From NCBI RefSeq assembly GCF_900113765.1, contig NZ_FOQO01000014.1:1-64000 (forward strand): a stretch of 64,000 bases of DNA, given 5' to 3'. The DNA comes from Parapedobacter indicus (GTDB lineage Bacteria; Bacteroidota; Bacteroidia; Sphingobacteriales; Sphingobacteriaceae). The position numbers and the translations under genes were made by a program. The notes under the pieces are model-generated. The model was given only the letters and a program-made list of their open reading frames with translations. It was not told where the DNA came from and did not search any database. Positions 25,191 to 33,791 of the stretch are shown here, in pieces (positions within the stretch are counted from its first letter, which is position 1; each line of letters opens with the position of its first letter).

Positions 25191-26210
25191 TTACCGAACC
25201 TCCTCGATACTACATGCCAAGAAGGCCAACAGTTGCCGTTCTGTTTCTTTTTTGGTAAGCGGACGTTTACTTCTTTTTCCGTTACGCAAATAGGGTTGCA
25301 AAGAACCATCTTTATAGGCTGTGATTATACTATCGGGAACATAGTAATGTTTGCAAACAGCCCGTGTATTGCCCAATCGATGGGATACCACGTCCAACAC
25401 GGATACGATCGTGGTTTCACGTTCCTTTTCACTTTCACAACTAGCCTGTCGGCCAAATAGGCTGAATGCCCAAAATCCCGCATACCACGTACGGTAGTCT
25501 TTTGAGGAAAACTTGAGATCCGTATGCTGTTGAATATAGGCATTAATATCTGCCGCCCGCAGCCTGCACGATCTGTTCCCCTCCATACAGTATTGAAATA
25601 AGTAGGGGCCCGTCAGTCGATTTAATTCCAGTAAATGAGCGACTAATTTCACATTGCGGACCGAAATTTCCTGCTGCACCCCTTTTTTTCCACGAAACCG
25701 GAATACAGCGTCGCTTTCTGAGATATGCACATGACTTTTTTTTAAGGTGGTCAATCCGCGGCTACCATACTTGCGAAGGTATTGTTCGTTGCCGATGCGG
25801 ATCAACGTTTCTTCTGTGACTTTTAGGGCGATGGCAATTGCTTTTTCTTTGGTAAGCTCTTCCACTCGCAAGTCCTTGGCGATTTGTCGCCTGATATCCG
25901 GTAGCGCATTGCCGAAGGCTACCATCCGCTTTAGCTTCTTCCGTTGCCTCTCCTTAGTCCATTCGGGATGATAAAGATATTGCTTTCTTCCTTCTTCATC
26001 TACACCTGTGGCCTGAAGATGCCCGCGCTTGCTTGGACTGATCCATACCTGTTTCCAAGCGGGCGGGATTACCAACGCCCGGAAGCGCGTCAATTTTTTA
26101 TCGTCTGTTATCCGCCTTCCGTCACTGTCTGTATAATAAAATCCCCTTCCACGTCTCACACGCCGATAGCCAGGTGCCAGATCGGGCAAATATCGAAGTT
26201 TTGCGACCAT
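25191..26210 (-). CDS. DNA topoisomerase IB
   Basis: 339 residues, poxvirus/bacterial type IB topoisomerase. The N-terminal domain begins with a GYRRVRRGRGFYY segment and has IPPAWKQVWISPSKRGHLQATG, followed by the catalytic domain with ALKVTEETLIRIGNEQYLRKYGSRGLTTL. The active-site Tyr lies in the TRAVCKHYYVPDSII segment near the C-terminus, with SHRLGNT before it. It relaxes supercoils of both signs through a 3'-phosphotyrosine intermediate. Its stop codon abuts the AI-2E stop with no spacer. Confidence 0.92.
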   Translation of the reverse strand: MVAKLRYLPDLAPGYRRVRRGRGFYYTDSDGRRITDDKKLTRFRALVIPPAWKQVWISPSKRGHLQATGVDEEGRKQYLYHPEWTKERQRKKLKRMVAFGNALPDIRRQIAKDLRVEELTKEKAIAIALKVTEETLIRIGNEQYLRKYGSRGLTTLKKSHVHISESDAVFRFRGKKGVQQEISVRNVKLVAHLLELNRLTGPYLFQYCMEGNRSCRLRAADINAYIQQHTDLKFSSKDYRTWYAGFWAFSLFGRQASCESEKERETTIVSVLDVVSHRLGNTRAVCKHYYVPDSIITAYKDGSLQPYLRNGKRSKRPLTKKETERQLLAFLACSIEEVR

Positions 26211-26241
26211 CTTTTACGCCACGAGCTGCAACAATGAATTA

Positions 26242-26442
26242 CTATACATTTTGGCGTTCGCCATCATTCAGCTGATTCTGTATCCGACTGAAAAACAGAG
26301 CCATCTTCAGATTTTCAAACATTCGGATACTCAATGCGTCATTCATAGATTCATCAAGCACAGTGTGCTCTTTTTCATCATAGGATTTTTGATACAGCCC
26401 CTGTACGGGCATAGAGACAGGTTTCAATTTCATCCTTTTCAT
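26242..26442 (-). CDS. Small hypothetical protein, 66 aa
   Basis: A 66-residue basic-to-neutral soluble protein (MKRMKLKPVSMPVQGLYQKSY start) with no recognised domain and one plausible helix (SMNDALSIRMFENLKMALFF). It lies 38 nt after the minus-strand receiver gene and could be its operon partner. No independent support beyond its position and start codon. Confidence 0.45.
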   Translation of the reverse strand: MKRMKLKPVSMPVQGLYQKSYDEKEHTVLDESMNDALSIRMFENLKMALFFSRIQNQLNDGERQNV

Positions 26443-26480
26443 ATGGCTACTTTTTTCGTTAATGGTCTAAAAGTGATCCT

Positions 26481-26855
26481 TCATACGGAAAGATCATCTT
26501 TCGGGTAGTAAATATTCACTGCGTCGATCACATCGTAAATTTCAAACGGTTTACGGATATAAGCGTTTGCTCCGCAATGCTGTGCAATGTCATCAATTTC
26601 TCGAACAGCAGAAATCATGATAATGGGTATATCGGCAGTCCTTTCATCCGATCTTAGTTCCTTGCAGAGATTGCTGCCCCAACACCAGCTTAAGCCCTCA
26701 TCCATAAGTATCAAACCGATATCGTTTTCTTTTAAAAGTTTATGCATGGCTTTTCCGCTGTCTGTGATTACCTCATACTCTTCATATTGCATGATTTCGG
26801 ATACGATGTCGGCCATATCCGGATCATCTTCAATGTATAAAATTTTCTTTTTCAT
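26481..26855 (-). CDS. Single-domain response regulator, paralogue of the stressosome receiver
   Basis: 124 residues, receiver only. It shares with the protein at 19008 the MKKxILYxEDDxDM start, the phosphoacceptor in LILMDEGL, the odd tryptophan loop (SWCWGSNLC), the Ser in MISAVREIDDIA and the Lys in AYIRKPFEIYDVID. The two are clearly a duplicated pair, encoded 7 kb apart on opposite strands on either side of the stress genes. It likely receives phosphate from the histidine kinase at 22131 or competes for it. A -7 box lies at 26974-26981. Confidence 0.92.
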   Translation of the reverse strand: MKKKILYIEDDPDMADIVSEIMQYEEYEVITDSGKAMHKLLKENDIGLILMDEGLSWCWGSNLCKELRSDERTADIPIIMISAVREIDDIAQHCGANAYIRKPFEIYDVIDAVNIYYPKDDLSV

Positions 26856-26973
26856 TAAGTATCTACAAACACTTGGTTAATACAGCTCATCCATTCGTGC
26901 TTTATTGTAACGGTACAATATGAATAGAACAACTGGTAAAATATAAACGATTATCGACTGAAATAAGCTTAGT

Positions 26974-26981
26974 CAAATTTA
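26974..26981 (-). promoter_or_regulatory. Putative -7 box for the 26481-26855 receiver
   Basis: TAAATTTG on the minus strand matches TAnnTTTG, but lies 118 nt from the start codon, longer than most leaders in this window. Confidence 0.3.
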
Positions 26982-27018
26982 AAAGGAATACAAATGATTT
27001 TTATCAATGTTTGATTTT

Positions 27019-27288
27019 TTATTTTTTTGTTTGGCTATCGGTGCGCTTCAGGGTTGTATCTTTCTGTAACCTGTTACCTCCTCCAGGTTTTGAATCCCCC
27101 CGTTGATTGCCCGTTCCTTCCGGCACGGTATTGAGTTGTTCATCTTGGGGGTCGACACCTGCTTCATAATTCTTCTGCTTTTTTTTATCTTTTAGATCAT
27201 GGCGTGCGTGAATCAACCCATCGCCTTTTTTATCGCGAAGACGGTTGCTATTGGCAGAAACTTGTGCACTTTCTTTTTTTATTGCCAT
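27019..27288 (-). CDS. Hydrophilic Lys/Asp-rich small protein, 89 aa
   Basis: 89 residues, almost no hydrophobic positions, rich in Lys, Asp, Gln and Gly (DLKDKKKQKNYEAGVDPQDE). Probably intrinsically disordered, in the style of small desiccation- or stress-induced proteins in Sphingobacteriaceae. Not recognised as a named family. Reasonable ATG start (27288). It stands alone on the minus strand between the receiver and the sugar locus. Confidence 0.55.
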   Translation of the reverse strand: MAIKKESAQVSANSNRLRDKKGDGLIHARHDLKDKKKQKNYEAGVDPQDEQLNTVPEGTGNQRGDSKPGGGNRLQKDTTLKRTDSQTKK

Positions 27289-27386
27289 CGTTGTACCTCG
27301 ATTGAATGTACCCTATATAGAATATACCTTTATGTATAGTACAATCACGACAACTAAAAGTTTCATAAAACATGTTCATAAAACAT

Positions 27387-27409
27387 AAAAAAACCCGGCC
27401 GTAGCCAGG
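27387..27409 (-). terminator. Rho-independent terminator of the oxidoreductase operon
   Basis: Minus-strand transcript: a 6-bp stem (27394-27399 with 27404-27409, including one G-U pair, 4-nt loop) followed by a run of seven U (27387-27393). It lies 31 nt after the Gfo/Idh/MocA stop at 27440. Confidence 0.65.
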
Positions 27410-27439
27410 TGATCTAAAGGTAAATGTGATTTCCGCAAA

Positions 27440-28645
27440 TCACGTATCTCCGGTCGGCTTTTCTTGTTCAACAATATCGCCGGTTAACTTATTTTTCAAG
27501 ATTACCTTCATCGTTCCATAATGTGTCCGTTCTTCTTTGATTAGGTAATACTGTTCATCGTAATCTCTGAAAAGATCATCCTTTTCAACGGAAGTTTTTC
27601 CCCGCCACACTTCCAGCATTACCGGCTCCCATTTTTTTGTCTGCGCCGATAGATAGGCGGCATCCATTATGGCATTTACGATATAGCCATCATAGAAAGT
27701 TTCCTCGGGTACGGTATCCTGATCCATCGAATCGAGCATGTCGGTAAACATGTGGCGATAGCCCAGCTCATGTACCTCATCACCTACGGGGAACAACCAC
27801 CCGTTGTTGCTTTCGGCCTTCTCGGCCACATACGTATTGCCTTTACCTGAGCTGTACATTTCGAAACCCGTCCGAAGGAAATTATTAACCCACACGGTTC
27901 CCTCTGATCCCATCACCTCATCCCTCAGATCCAGTCCTCCCCGGAATGTCCAGCTTACCTCAAACTGGCTGATGGCTCCATTTTCGTAACGCACCAATCC
28001 GATGGCGTTATCTTCCGCGTCAATGGGTTTCACCTGCGTGTCTGCCCAGCACATCACTTCAAGTGGACGAATATCCTTGCCAATGTAACCGCGGCCGATT
28101 TCAATGCAATGGCACGCCAGGTCAATGATGGCCCCGCCTCCTGCCATTTCCTTGTCCCAAAACCAGTCGCTATGGGGCCCGGGATGTGCCTCACGCGATC
28201 GCGTCCACAAAATCTTTCCCAAGGCGCCTCTTCTTGCATCGGCTATCGCTTTCTGCGTTTTGGGAGTATAGAACAGATCCTCCAAATACCCGTGAAAAAT
28301 ACCGGCCTTTTCAACCGCGCGCAGCATTCGCAGTGCTTCGGCGGCGTTTCTGCCAAGGGGTTTGGTACAGAGAACAGCCTTCTTTGCGCGCACACATGCC
28401 TCTACGGCAGCTTCGTGCAAATGGTTGGGCAATGCTATGATCACCGCGTCCGCTTCCGGGTCGTTGACCACCTCTTCGAGAGATGAGCTATAGCGGGGAA
28501 CCTCGTAATCCGCCGCCAATTTTTCGGCGCTTTCCCCCCTCCGTGCTTATACCGTACAGATTCGGTCCCTGCTTCGTAGAGACTGGATGGAATCCGCATA
28601 AAATCGGCCAATGAAGCCCGCTCCTAATAAAGCCAGTTGTGCCAT
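27440..28645 (-). pseudogene. Gfo/Idh/MocA family oxidoreductase interrupted by one in-frame stop
   Basis: The reading frame begins at ATG 28645 with MAQLALLGAGFIGRFYADSI (Rossmann GxGxxG present). After 32 codons it meets TAA at 28547-28549 and continues in the same frame with ARRGESAEKLAADYEVPRYS for about 370 more codons. The remainder is intact: the NAD-domain motif ALPNHLHEAAVEACVRAKKAVLCTKPL (Lys of the KPL motif), GGGAIIDLACHCIE with the catalytic His, and a full GFO_IDH_MocA C-terminal domain. A tyrosine codon would turn into TAA by a single change. It is either a recent nonsense mutation, a sequencing error, or a downstream TTG re-start at 28519 that would lack cofactor binding. Confidence 0.85.
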
Positions 28646-28671
28646 AGTTTTCCTTTTTCTGATTATGTTTT

Positions 28672-28869
28672 CTATAAGATATCCTCAAAATCTCTTTCCA
28701 GTGAACTTGTGGCGGGAATTTCCCTGATCCAAATATTGCGGAAACTCACCTTGCTGCCATGCTCCTGTAACTCGATAGCTGCTTTGCTATGTGGTTCATA
28801 ATGAGGAATGCCAATATACTGGATTGTTCCCTGAATTTCAAATGATTTAAAATCAGCATGTAATATCAT
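28672..28869 (-). pseudogene. C-terminal remnant of a DUF1080 (3-keto-disaccharide hydrolase) gene
   Basis: 65 residues. The part YIGIPHYEPHSKAAIELQEHG followed by SKVSFRNIWIREI is the typical last strand pair of the DUF1080 jelly-roll (LQDHGxxVxFRNIWIREL in relatives). The family is about 200 residues or more, so the N-terminal three quarters are missing. Its ATG overlaps the stop of the preceding cytochrome c gene (ATGA), which preserves operon-style coupling. Read as an internal deletion of a former full gene; a functional micro-protein is less likely. Confidence 0.55.
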
Positions 28870-31742
28870 AGTGTTAGCTCTTTATCGCTTAATGACAGGT
28901 ACGCACTGACATCTGCCGCGTCCTGCGCTGTTATTGGTATGTAACGGGGAGGAGGCATAATACTCGTATTCAGATGCCGTTTTCCGGCCACCGCCGATGC
29001 ATCGATGACATATTGTTTGCCATAGGTATCCATAACCGTTACCACCGGCCCGTCTGATAGCAGTAATCCGTAAAGTGCCGCGCCATTTTTCAGCAAAACC
29101 AAGTACGGCTCCGAACCGAACGCTACTGCGGCCGCGGGGTGGATAATTCCGTCCAATATCGTCTTCCTGTCGAACCGTGTGTGGATGTTGGTCAAATCAG
29201 GCCCGATTTCCTGACCCACCGTGCCAATTTTGTGACAAACGATGCAATTGGCTATGAATAACGTCTTTCCCTTATCGGGATCCGGCGACAGTTCCGCCAC
29301 TTGATCGATGGAAAACAACGTGGTGTCGTCGGCATCAAAATAATGAGCGGTCAAGGCGTTGAAATTGCGGTCATTGTCGGCCAGCATCTGATCCGCTAAC
29401 TCCGCCTTTAACGAATCCGGCAATAACCCCGCGGCGGCAAGGTCTATCAAATAAAGTTTACCCGTCTTACTTCCCGCCAGCTGTCGAGCTGCTTTCTTTT
29501 TATCCTCCGGTCCTGCGTCGTCTTTTTTAAATTGCTGATAATATGCAAGCGCTTCAGGCTGCGCTTCCAATAGCTTGTCGGTGGGCGAGTGCCAATCTTC
29601 GAGGTATGATTTCCAGTCGTTGGTTTTTCGGAACTGCAACCACCATTGTGCCGAACCTGCAACATCCTGATTGGTTGATGCGAGCAATTCGCGCATGGAT
29701 GCGGCCGCCTCTCTGGTGGGGATAAAGCCAAGGGCCACGATCGCCTTTTTCCGGTCGTCTATAGCAAGCTTTTCGTTTAATGCCCGTTGTTCCAATGCAG
29801 ATACCGCGTTGTCAGGATGCAGCTCCCACACAATGGCCGCGAGTGCTATCGACCAGTTTTCCGGTTCGGGATTGCCATCACGGCTCATTAATGCCGAGTA
29901 GGCCTCTCGCTCTTTGCCTTCCAGGGCAATGCCCAACGCATTTAGGTAGGCGCGGTCTTCCCCGTCGAAGCCGTCGATCAGCTTCATGATCACGGGACCG
30001 CTCTGTTCAAAGGGTACATCCCGAAGCGCCAGGGCTACCTCTCTCCTTACGGCGGGAGAAGGATCGTTTGCCAACTGATCCGCATACGTAAGCAGGTGCG
30101 CGTGGTCTGCTTGTTTCAGCGCCCGCAACGCGGTTAACCGGATCTGTGGGTCTTCATCTTCCAGTATTTCAACGGCTTTGCGAATGCCTTCCTGGCCCAG
30201 CTGAACCAACAGCCAAACGGTTCGTGCACGGTGATAGGGATTATCCGATTCCAGCAACTTCGTCAACGCAGGCAAGATTTGTGGCCCCTGTGCTTTTAGT
30301 CGCTCGAACCCTTGATTCCGCACGTTGATTGCCGGATTCAGGAAAGCCTCGATCTGACCCGAAGTCTCACTCAGATCAATTGTCGGTGTGACCAGCTTTT
30401 TACGCTTAGGTGCTATCCGGTAAATGCGCCCAAATCCGATGGAATCCATCATTTGGTGTCCGCCTACAATCGGGTCATACCAATCCGCCACGTAGATGGC
30501 CCCGTCCGTTCCGATGGCAACATCGCTTGGCCGAAACCACTTTTTCGTATTTTCATCGACGTCGTTCCATCGGTAACGTTCGTTGTCAATACCCGTAGAA
30601 GAAATGAAAGGGCTACCTGCTGAGAGGTCATACCCTGCACCCTCCGGTTTAAAAGGATATCCAAAAATTGCATTTCTTCCCGCGTCGGCACTGAGCAGCA
30701 TACCGCGATAAGCTTTACCAAGTGCGTCACTTTCATTGACAACGATGCCCGTGGGTGCACCAGGGCCATAAATTTTTCCCACCGGCATGACTCCGGGGTC
30801 TTCCTGATGCCAGTGAGCGGTCTGTATGGTCTGGCCCGGTCTTCTTTCTGCTCGCCACGTGCGTATTCCTGTCCGACTGAAAAACCCCGCATTGCTCCCT
30901 TCCATGATCCAGCTGGTCCGGCAGGCATCCACTTCATCGTCGTTGTCGCTTTGCCACATGTTGCCGTATGAGTCTACCGCCACTTCATACGAATTACGGA
31001 AATTATGGCCCAGTACTTCCATCCCTGTACCGTCGGGATTGATCCGGAAGACCAGTCCTCCCGTCCATATTTTGCCGTCATCACTCTGCTGGGCCGGCAT
31101 GTTTTCTTTGTTGTAGGGCGTACCGCCTGTATACACACTTCCGGCGCGAAGCGTCCATCCACTTTTATCCGTAACCACATGGGGGCCCGCATTACCCACA
31201 ATAAAGTACCATTTTCCATCGGGGCCAGCCACGCCGGTATGCAAGCCGTGGTCGTGATCCAATCCGCCGAATCCGGTAAGGAACACTTCTTTATTATCCG
31301 GCTTGTCGTCGCCGTCATCATCCGTATACACAATCACGGAAGGTGAACAGGACACGATCACTTTGTTTCCTATAACCGATATACCTAGCGGGGATACAAT
31401 ATCCTTGTCCTGAATGAATACCTTCGAGCTGTCGGCTATGCCGTCTCCGTCTGTATCTTCCAGGATAAGTACGCGGTCACCGGCAGGATGGGAAAGATGT
31501 TTGGTGGAATCGTTATTAAAATTGCGGTAATTTACCGCTTCAGTTACCCATATCCTGCCCCGGATATCTACATCCATGTTCGTTGGATTATAAAACATCG
31601 GGGACTCGGCCCATACTGTCGCTTTGAGATCGTCTGCAACGAACAAGTTAGGTTCGGTCTGCGGCTCATTTCCGGATCGGCAAGCAGCCAAGATCCAGAT
31701 TAACGAAATTCCCAGAAGGCTTACATAAATTCTATTTAGCAT
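28866..31742 (-). CDS. PVC-type haem-binding dehydrogenase: beta-propeller, HEAT repeats, cytochrome c
   Basis: 958 residues. A lipobox (WILAAC, Cys21) anchors it outside the inner membrane. Residues about 35-430 form a propeller of the PVC-type membrane-bound dehydrogenase family (MDVDIRGRIWVTEAVNYRN, DHDHGLHTGVAGPDGKWYF). Then come HEAT-like repeats (about 450-700) and a C-terminal cytochrome c domain with CIVCH at residues 833-837 and a distal Met (SIMPPPRYIP). It probably oxidises a sugar or alcohol and passes electrons to the respiratory chain, fitting the keto-sugar chemistry of its neighbours. It follows the TIM-barrel gene by 44 nt. Confidence 0.9.
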   Translation of the reverse strand: MLNRIYVSLLGISLIWILAACRSGNEPQTEPNLFVADDLKATVWAESPMFYNPTNMDVDIRGRIWVTEAVNYRNFNNDSTKHLSHPAGDRVLILEDTDGDGIADSSKVFIQDKDIVSPLGISVIGNKVIVSCSPSVIVYTDDDGDDKPDNKEVFLTGFGGLDHDHGLHTGVAGPDGKWYFIVGNAGPHVVTDKSGWTLRAGSVYTGGTPYNKENMPAQQSDDGKIWTGGLVFRINPDGTGMEVLGHNFRNSYEVAVDSYGNMWQSDNDDEVDACRTSWIMEGSNAGFFSRTGIRTWRAERRPGQTIQTAHWHQEDPGVMPVGKIYGPGAPTGIVVNESDALGKAYRGMLLSADAGRNAIFGYPFKPEGAGYDLSAGSPFISSTGIDNERYRWNDVDENTKKWFRPSDVAIGTDGAIYVADWYDPIVGGHQMMDSIGFGRIYRIAPKRKKLVTPTIDLSETSGQIEAFLNPAINVRNQGFERLKAQGPQILPALTKLLESDNPYHRARTVWLLVQLGQEGIRKAVEILEDEDPQIRLTALRALKQADHAHLLTYADQLANDPSPAVRREVALALRDVPFEQSGPVIMKLIDGFDGEDRAYLNALGIALEGKEREAYSALMSRDGNPEPENWSIALAAIVWELHPDNAVSALEQRALNEKLAIDDRKKAIVALGFIPTREAAASMRELLASTNQDVAGSAQWWLQFRKTNDWKSYLEDWHSPTDKLLEAQPEALAYYQQFKKDDAGPEDKKKAARQLAGSKTGKLYLIDLAAAGLLPDSLKAELADQMLADNDRNFNALTAHYFDADDTTLFSIDQVAELSPDPDKGKTLFIANCIVCHKIGTVGQEIGPDLTNIHTRFDRKTILDGIIHPAAAVAFGSEPYLVLLKNGAALYGLLLSDGPVVTVMDTYGKQYVIDASAVAGKRHLNTSIMPPPRYIPITAQDAADVSAYLSLSDKELTL

Positions 31743-31786
31743 CGTTGAACTGTTTGTCTTGATATGATATTAAATTTGATGTTACA

Positions 31787-32665
31787 TTAACTGAATACGG
31801 ACCGGATGTATCGCGTATTCGCCAAATAGGCTTCCTTTACATCCATTCCGGCGGGTACTCCGCCTTCCAGAATCACCCATCCTTCATAACCTATTTCGTC
31901 TAGCGTATCGTATACTTTCTGGAAATCAATTTTTCCCTGCCCAAGTAAGGCGCCATTTTCCTTTGCATGAACTTCACAGATATACTTGCTGCCCAGCTGC
32001 TTCATTTCGCGGTAAATATCGTATCCCATTTCCGTGGCGTTTGCCACATCGTAATATACGCGCACATGCGTTGAGCCTATCTTATCGATGATAGCCAGCA
32101 GTTCATCAGCACTTAGCCACGATTCGATACCGAGTATGACATCGGCTTGCTCAGCGATTGGCGCGACTTTTTTTAGCCGTCTGATTACTTCCGCGATGCC
32201 CGCCTCATCTCCTTTGATATCACCCTTACTGAAAAAAGCGAGCAACACAACCCGGCATTCCATTGCTTTTGCGACATGGATACTATCACGCACCCATTCC
32301 TCGGTTTCCGGTTCGGACTTATAAGGAACGTTGTTTAACTCACCGATGGCCAGACTGGATATTTCGACGCCGTTGGCAGCAACGGCCTTCAGGTACGTTT
32401 GCTGCACATCCTTACGGCGCAGGTGCATCCCGTTTTGGACGGTTCCTAAACTCACCTGTACGCCATCCAGCCCCAGCGTGTTAGCCAATGCGAGTGCATC
32501 GACGTCGCTTTGCTTGCCGATCGACCAGTCGCATGCGCCGATACGGTACCTGCGTTTATTTCGGGCCGCAGCTGTGAGCCACGGAATATTCACCGCAGCG
32601 AGGCCCGCAAGTGCGGCCAACCCTTTCAGTAAGGTCCTTCTAGTATAGACATTGATGTTATTCAT
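31787..32665 (-). CDS. Sugar phosphate isomerase/epimerase family protein (TIM barrel), exported
   Basis: 292 residues, AP-endonuclease-2-like xylose isomerase TIM barrel. The N-terminus carries a Tat-like signal (RRTLLKGLAALAGLAAV). Barrel motifs with likely metal ligands include ILGIESWLSADELLAII, VRVYYDVANATEMGYD and CEVHAKENGALLGQGKIDFQKV, ending in EGWVILEGG. Periplasmic members are linked to handling of keto-sugars made by Gfo/Idh/MocA enzymes. It is the first gene of the 32665-27440 minus-strand unit, directly behind the AraC-type element. Confidence 0.88.
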   Translation of the reverse strand: MNNINVYTRRTLLKGLAALAGLAAVNIPWLTAAARNKRRYRIGACDWSIGKQSDVDALALANTLGLDGVQVSLGTVQNGMHLRRKDVQQTYLKAVAANGVEISSLAIGELNNVPYKSEPETEEWVRDSIHVAKAMECRVVLLAFFSKGDIKGDEAGIAEVIRRLKKVAPIAEQADVILGIESWLSADELLAIIDKIGSTHVRVYYDVANATEMGYDIYREMKQLGSKYICEVHAKENGALLGQGKIDFQKVYDTLDEIGYEGWVILEGGVPAGMDVKEAYLANTRYIRSVFS

Positions 32666-32724
32666 TCTCTTTCACATAACATGGCTTCCGACGGGCCGTC
32701 TTATTCAATTGGTTTATTGCAGAT

Positions 32725-32786
32725 CAAATATAGGCAGGCCCTAAATTCCGTTTTGATACTTTTTGATCGGTTCATGCAAATATTTT
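32725..32786 (-). promoter_or_regulatory. Promoter and conserved 32-bp regulator site for the 32665-27440 operon
   Basis: On the minus strand the -7 box TATATTTG is at 32725-32732. Beginning exactly 30 bp further upstream (32755-32786) lies a 32-bp element, plus-strand GATACTTTTTGATCGGTT then CATGCAAATATTTT. The same element, with 4 mismatches and the same 30-bp offset, is in front of the operon starting at 39409. It lies between the divergent AraC gene and this operon, as expected for an activator site. TTTTGATAC and TTTTGATCG inside it look like two half sites. Confidence 0.7.
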
Positions 32787-32900
32787 GTCTTAAATCAATA
32801 ATTATCGGTAAATGTGGTATTTTAGTAGTTGAAAAGGGCTTTAGCTACCGTGTGGGGCAACCCGGTAGCACCGGTTATGAAACTGAATACCAATTGTGAT

Positions 32901-33791
32901 ATGAAACCGAGGCAAGAAAAATTAATTTTGGACCCTAAGTATTCGTTTGTGCTGCAAAAGGATGTCTATCCGTATTATCCGACTCCCTGGCATTGTCATC
33001 CCGAATATGAACTGGTGCTTGTGGTAAAAAGTACGGGCAAACGGACGGTGGGAAATCATGAAGAGCCTTTTTTTGACGGGGATTTAGTACTGTTGGGCCC
33101 TAACCTGCCTCATTGCTACCAAAACGATCCTGCATATTATGAAAACAATCCCTCACTTACGGCTGAAGCCATCGTCATTCATTTCAACGAAGATTTCCTG
33201 GGAAAGGAGTTCTTCAACATTCCGGAGATGTCGCCGGTCCGGAAACTTTTCCATCGGTCGCAATGCGGTTTGAAAATCCTTGGGGAAACGCGGCAACGGG
33301 TGGCGGATATGATGCACGAAATGCTCAATTTAAACGGATACAAACGGATATTGCATCTGTTGGGCATCCTTGAGCTATTGGCCCTGAGTGAGGAAGCCGA
33401 TGTGTTGGCAAGTCCGGGCTATGTACAGCAGCATGCCGTGGCCGACAACGACCGGATGACCAAAGTCCACGATTATATTATGGCAAACTTTCGCCGGAAT
33501 ATTGGACTCACGGATGTAGCTAAGATCGCAAACATGTCTGTCCCAACGTTTTGCCGCTTCTTCAAATCCTGCACGCAGAAAGCGTTTTCCAGCTTTCTCA
33601 ATGAAATCCGGATTGGCTACGCCTGCAAATTGCTGGTAGAAGAGAATTACAACATCTCGCAGATTTGCTATGAGAGCGGGTTTAACAACATGTCCAACTT
33701 CAACCGGCAATTTAAACGGATAACGGATAAGTCCCCACTGCAATACAAGCAGGATACGCTTTCCGATGTCGCTTACCTTACCAGTGCTTAA
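32901..33791 (+). CDS. AraC family transcriptional regulator with N-terminal cupin
   Basis: 296 residues. The N-terminal cupin sensor (PWHCHPEYELVLV, GDLVLLGPNLPHCYQ) would bind a sugar. The C-terminal pair of helix-turn-helix motifs is at about 200-285 (LTDVAKIANMSVPTFCRFFK and ISQICYESGFNNMSNFNRQFKR, the family signature). I prefer ATG 32901 (MKPRQEKLILDPKYSF); ATG 32877 is possible. It is the only plus-strand gene in the sugar locus and overlaps the end of the convergent DUF1080 gene by 4 nt. It probably activates both minus-strand operons through the shared 32-bp element. Confidence 0.92.
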   Translation: MKPRQEKLILDPKYSFVLQKDVYPYYPTPWHCHPEYELVLVVKSTGKRTVGNHEEPFFDGDLVLLGPNLPHCYQNDPAYYENNPSLTAEAIVIHFNEDFLGKEFFNIPEMSPVRKLFHRSQCGLKILGETRQRVADMMHEMLNLNGYKRILHLLGILELLALSEEADVLASPGYVQQHAVADNDRMTKVHDYIMANFRRNIGLTDVAKIANMSVPTFCRFFKSCTQKAFSSFLNEIRIGYACKLLVEENYNISQICYESGFNNMSNFNRQFKRITDKSPLQYKQDTLSDVAYLTSA

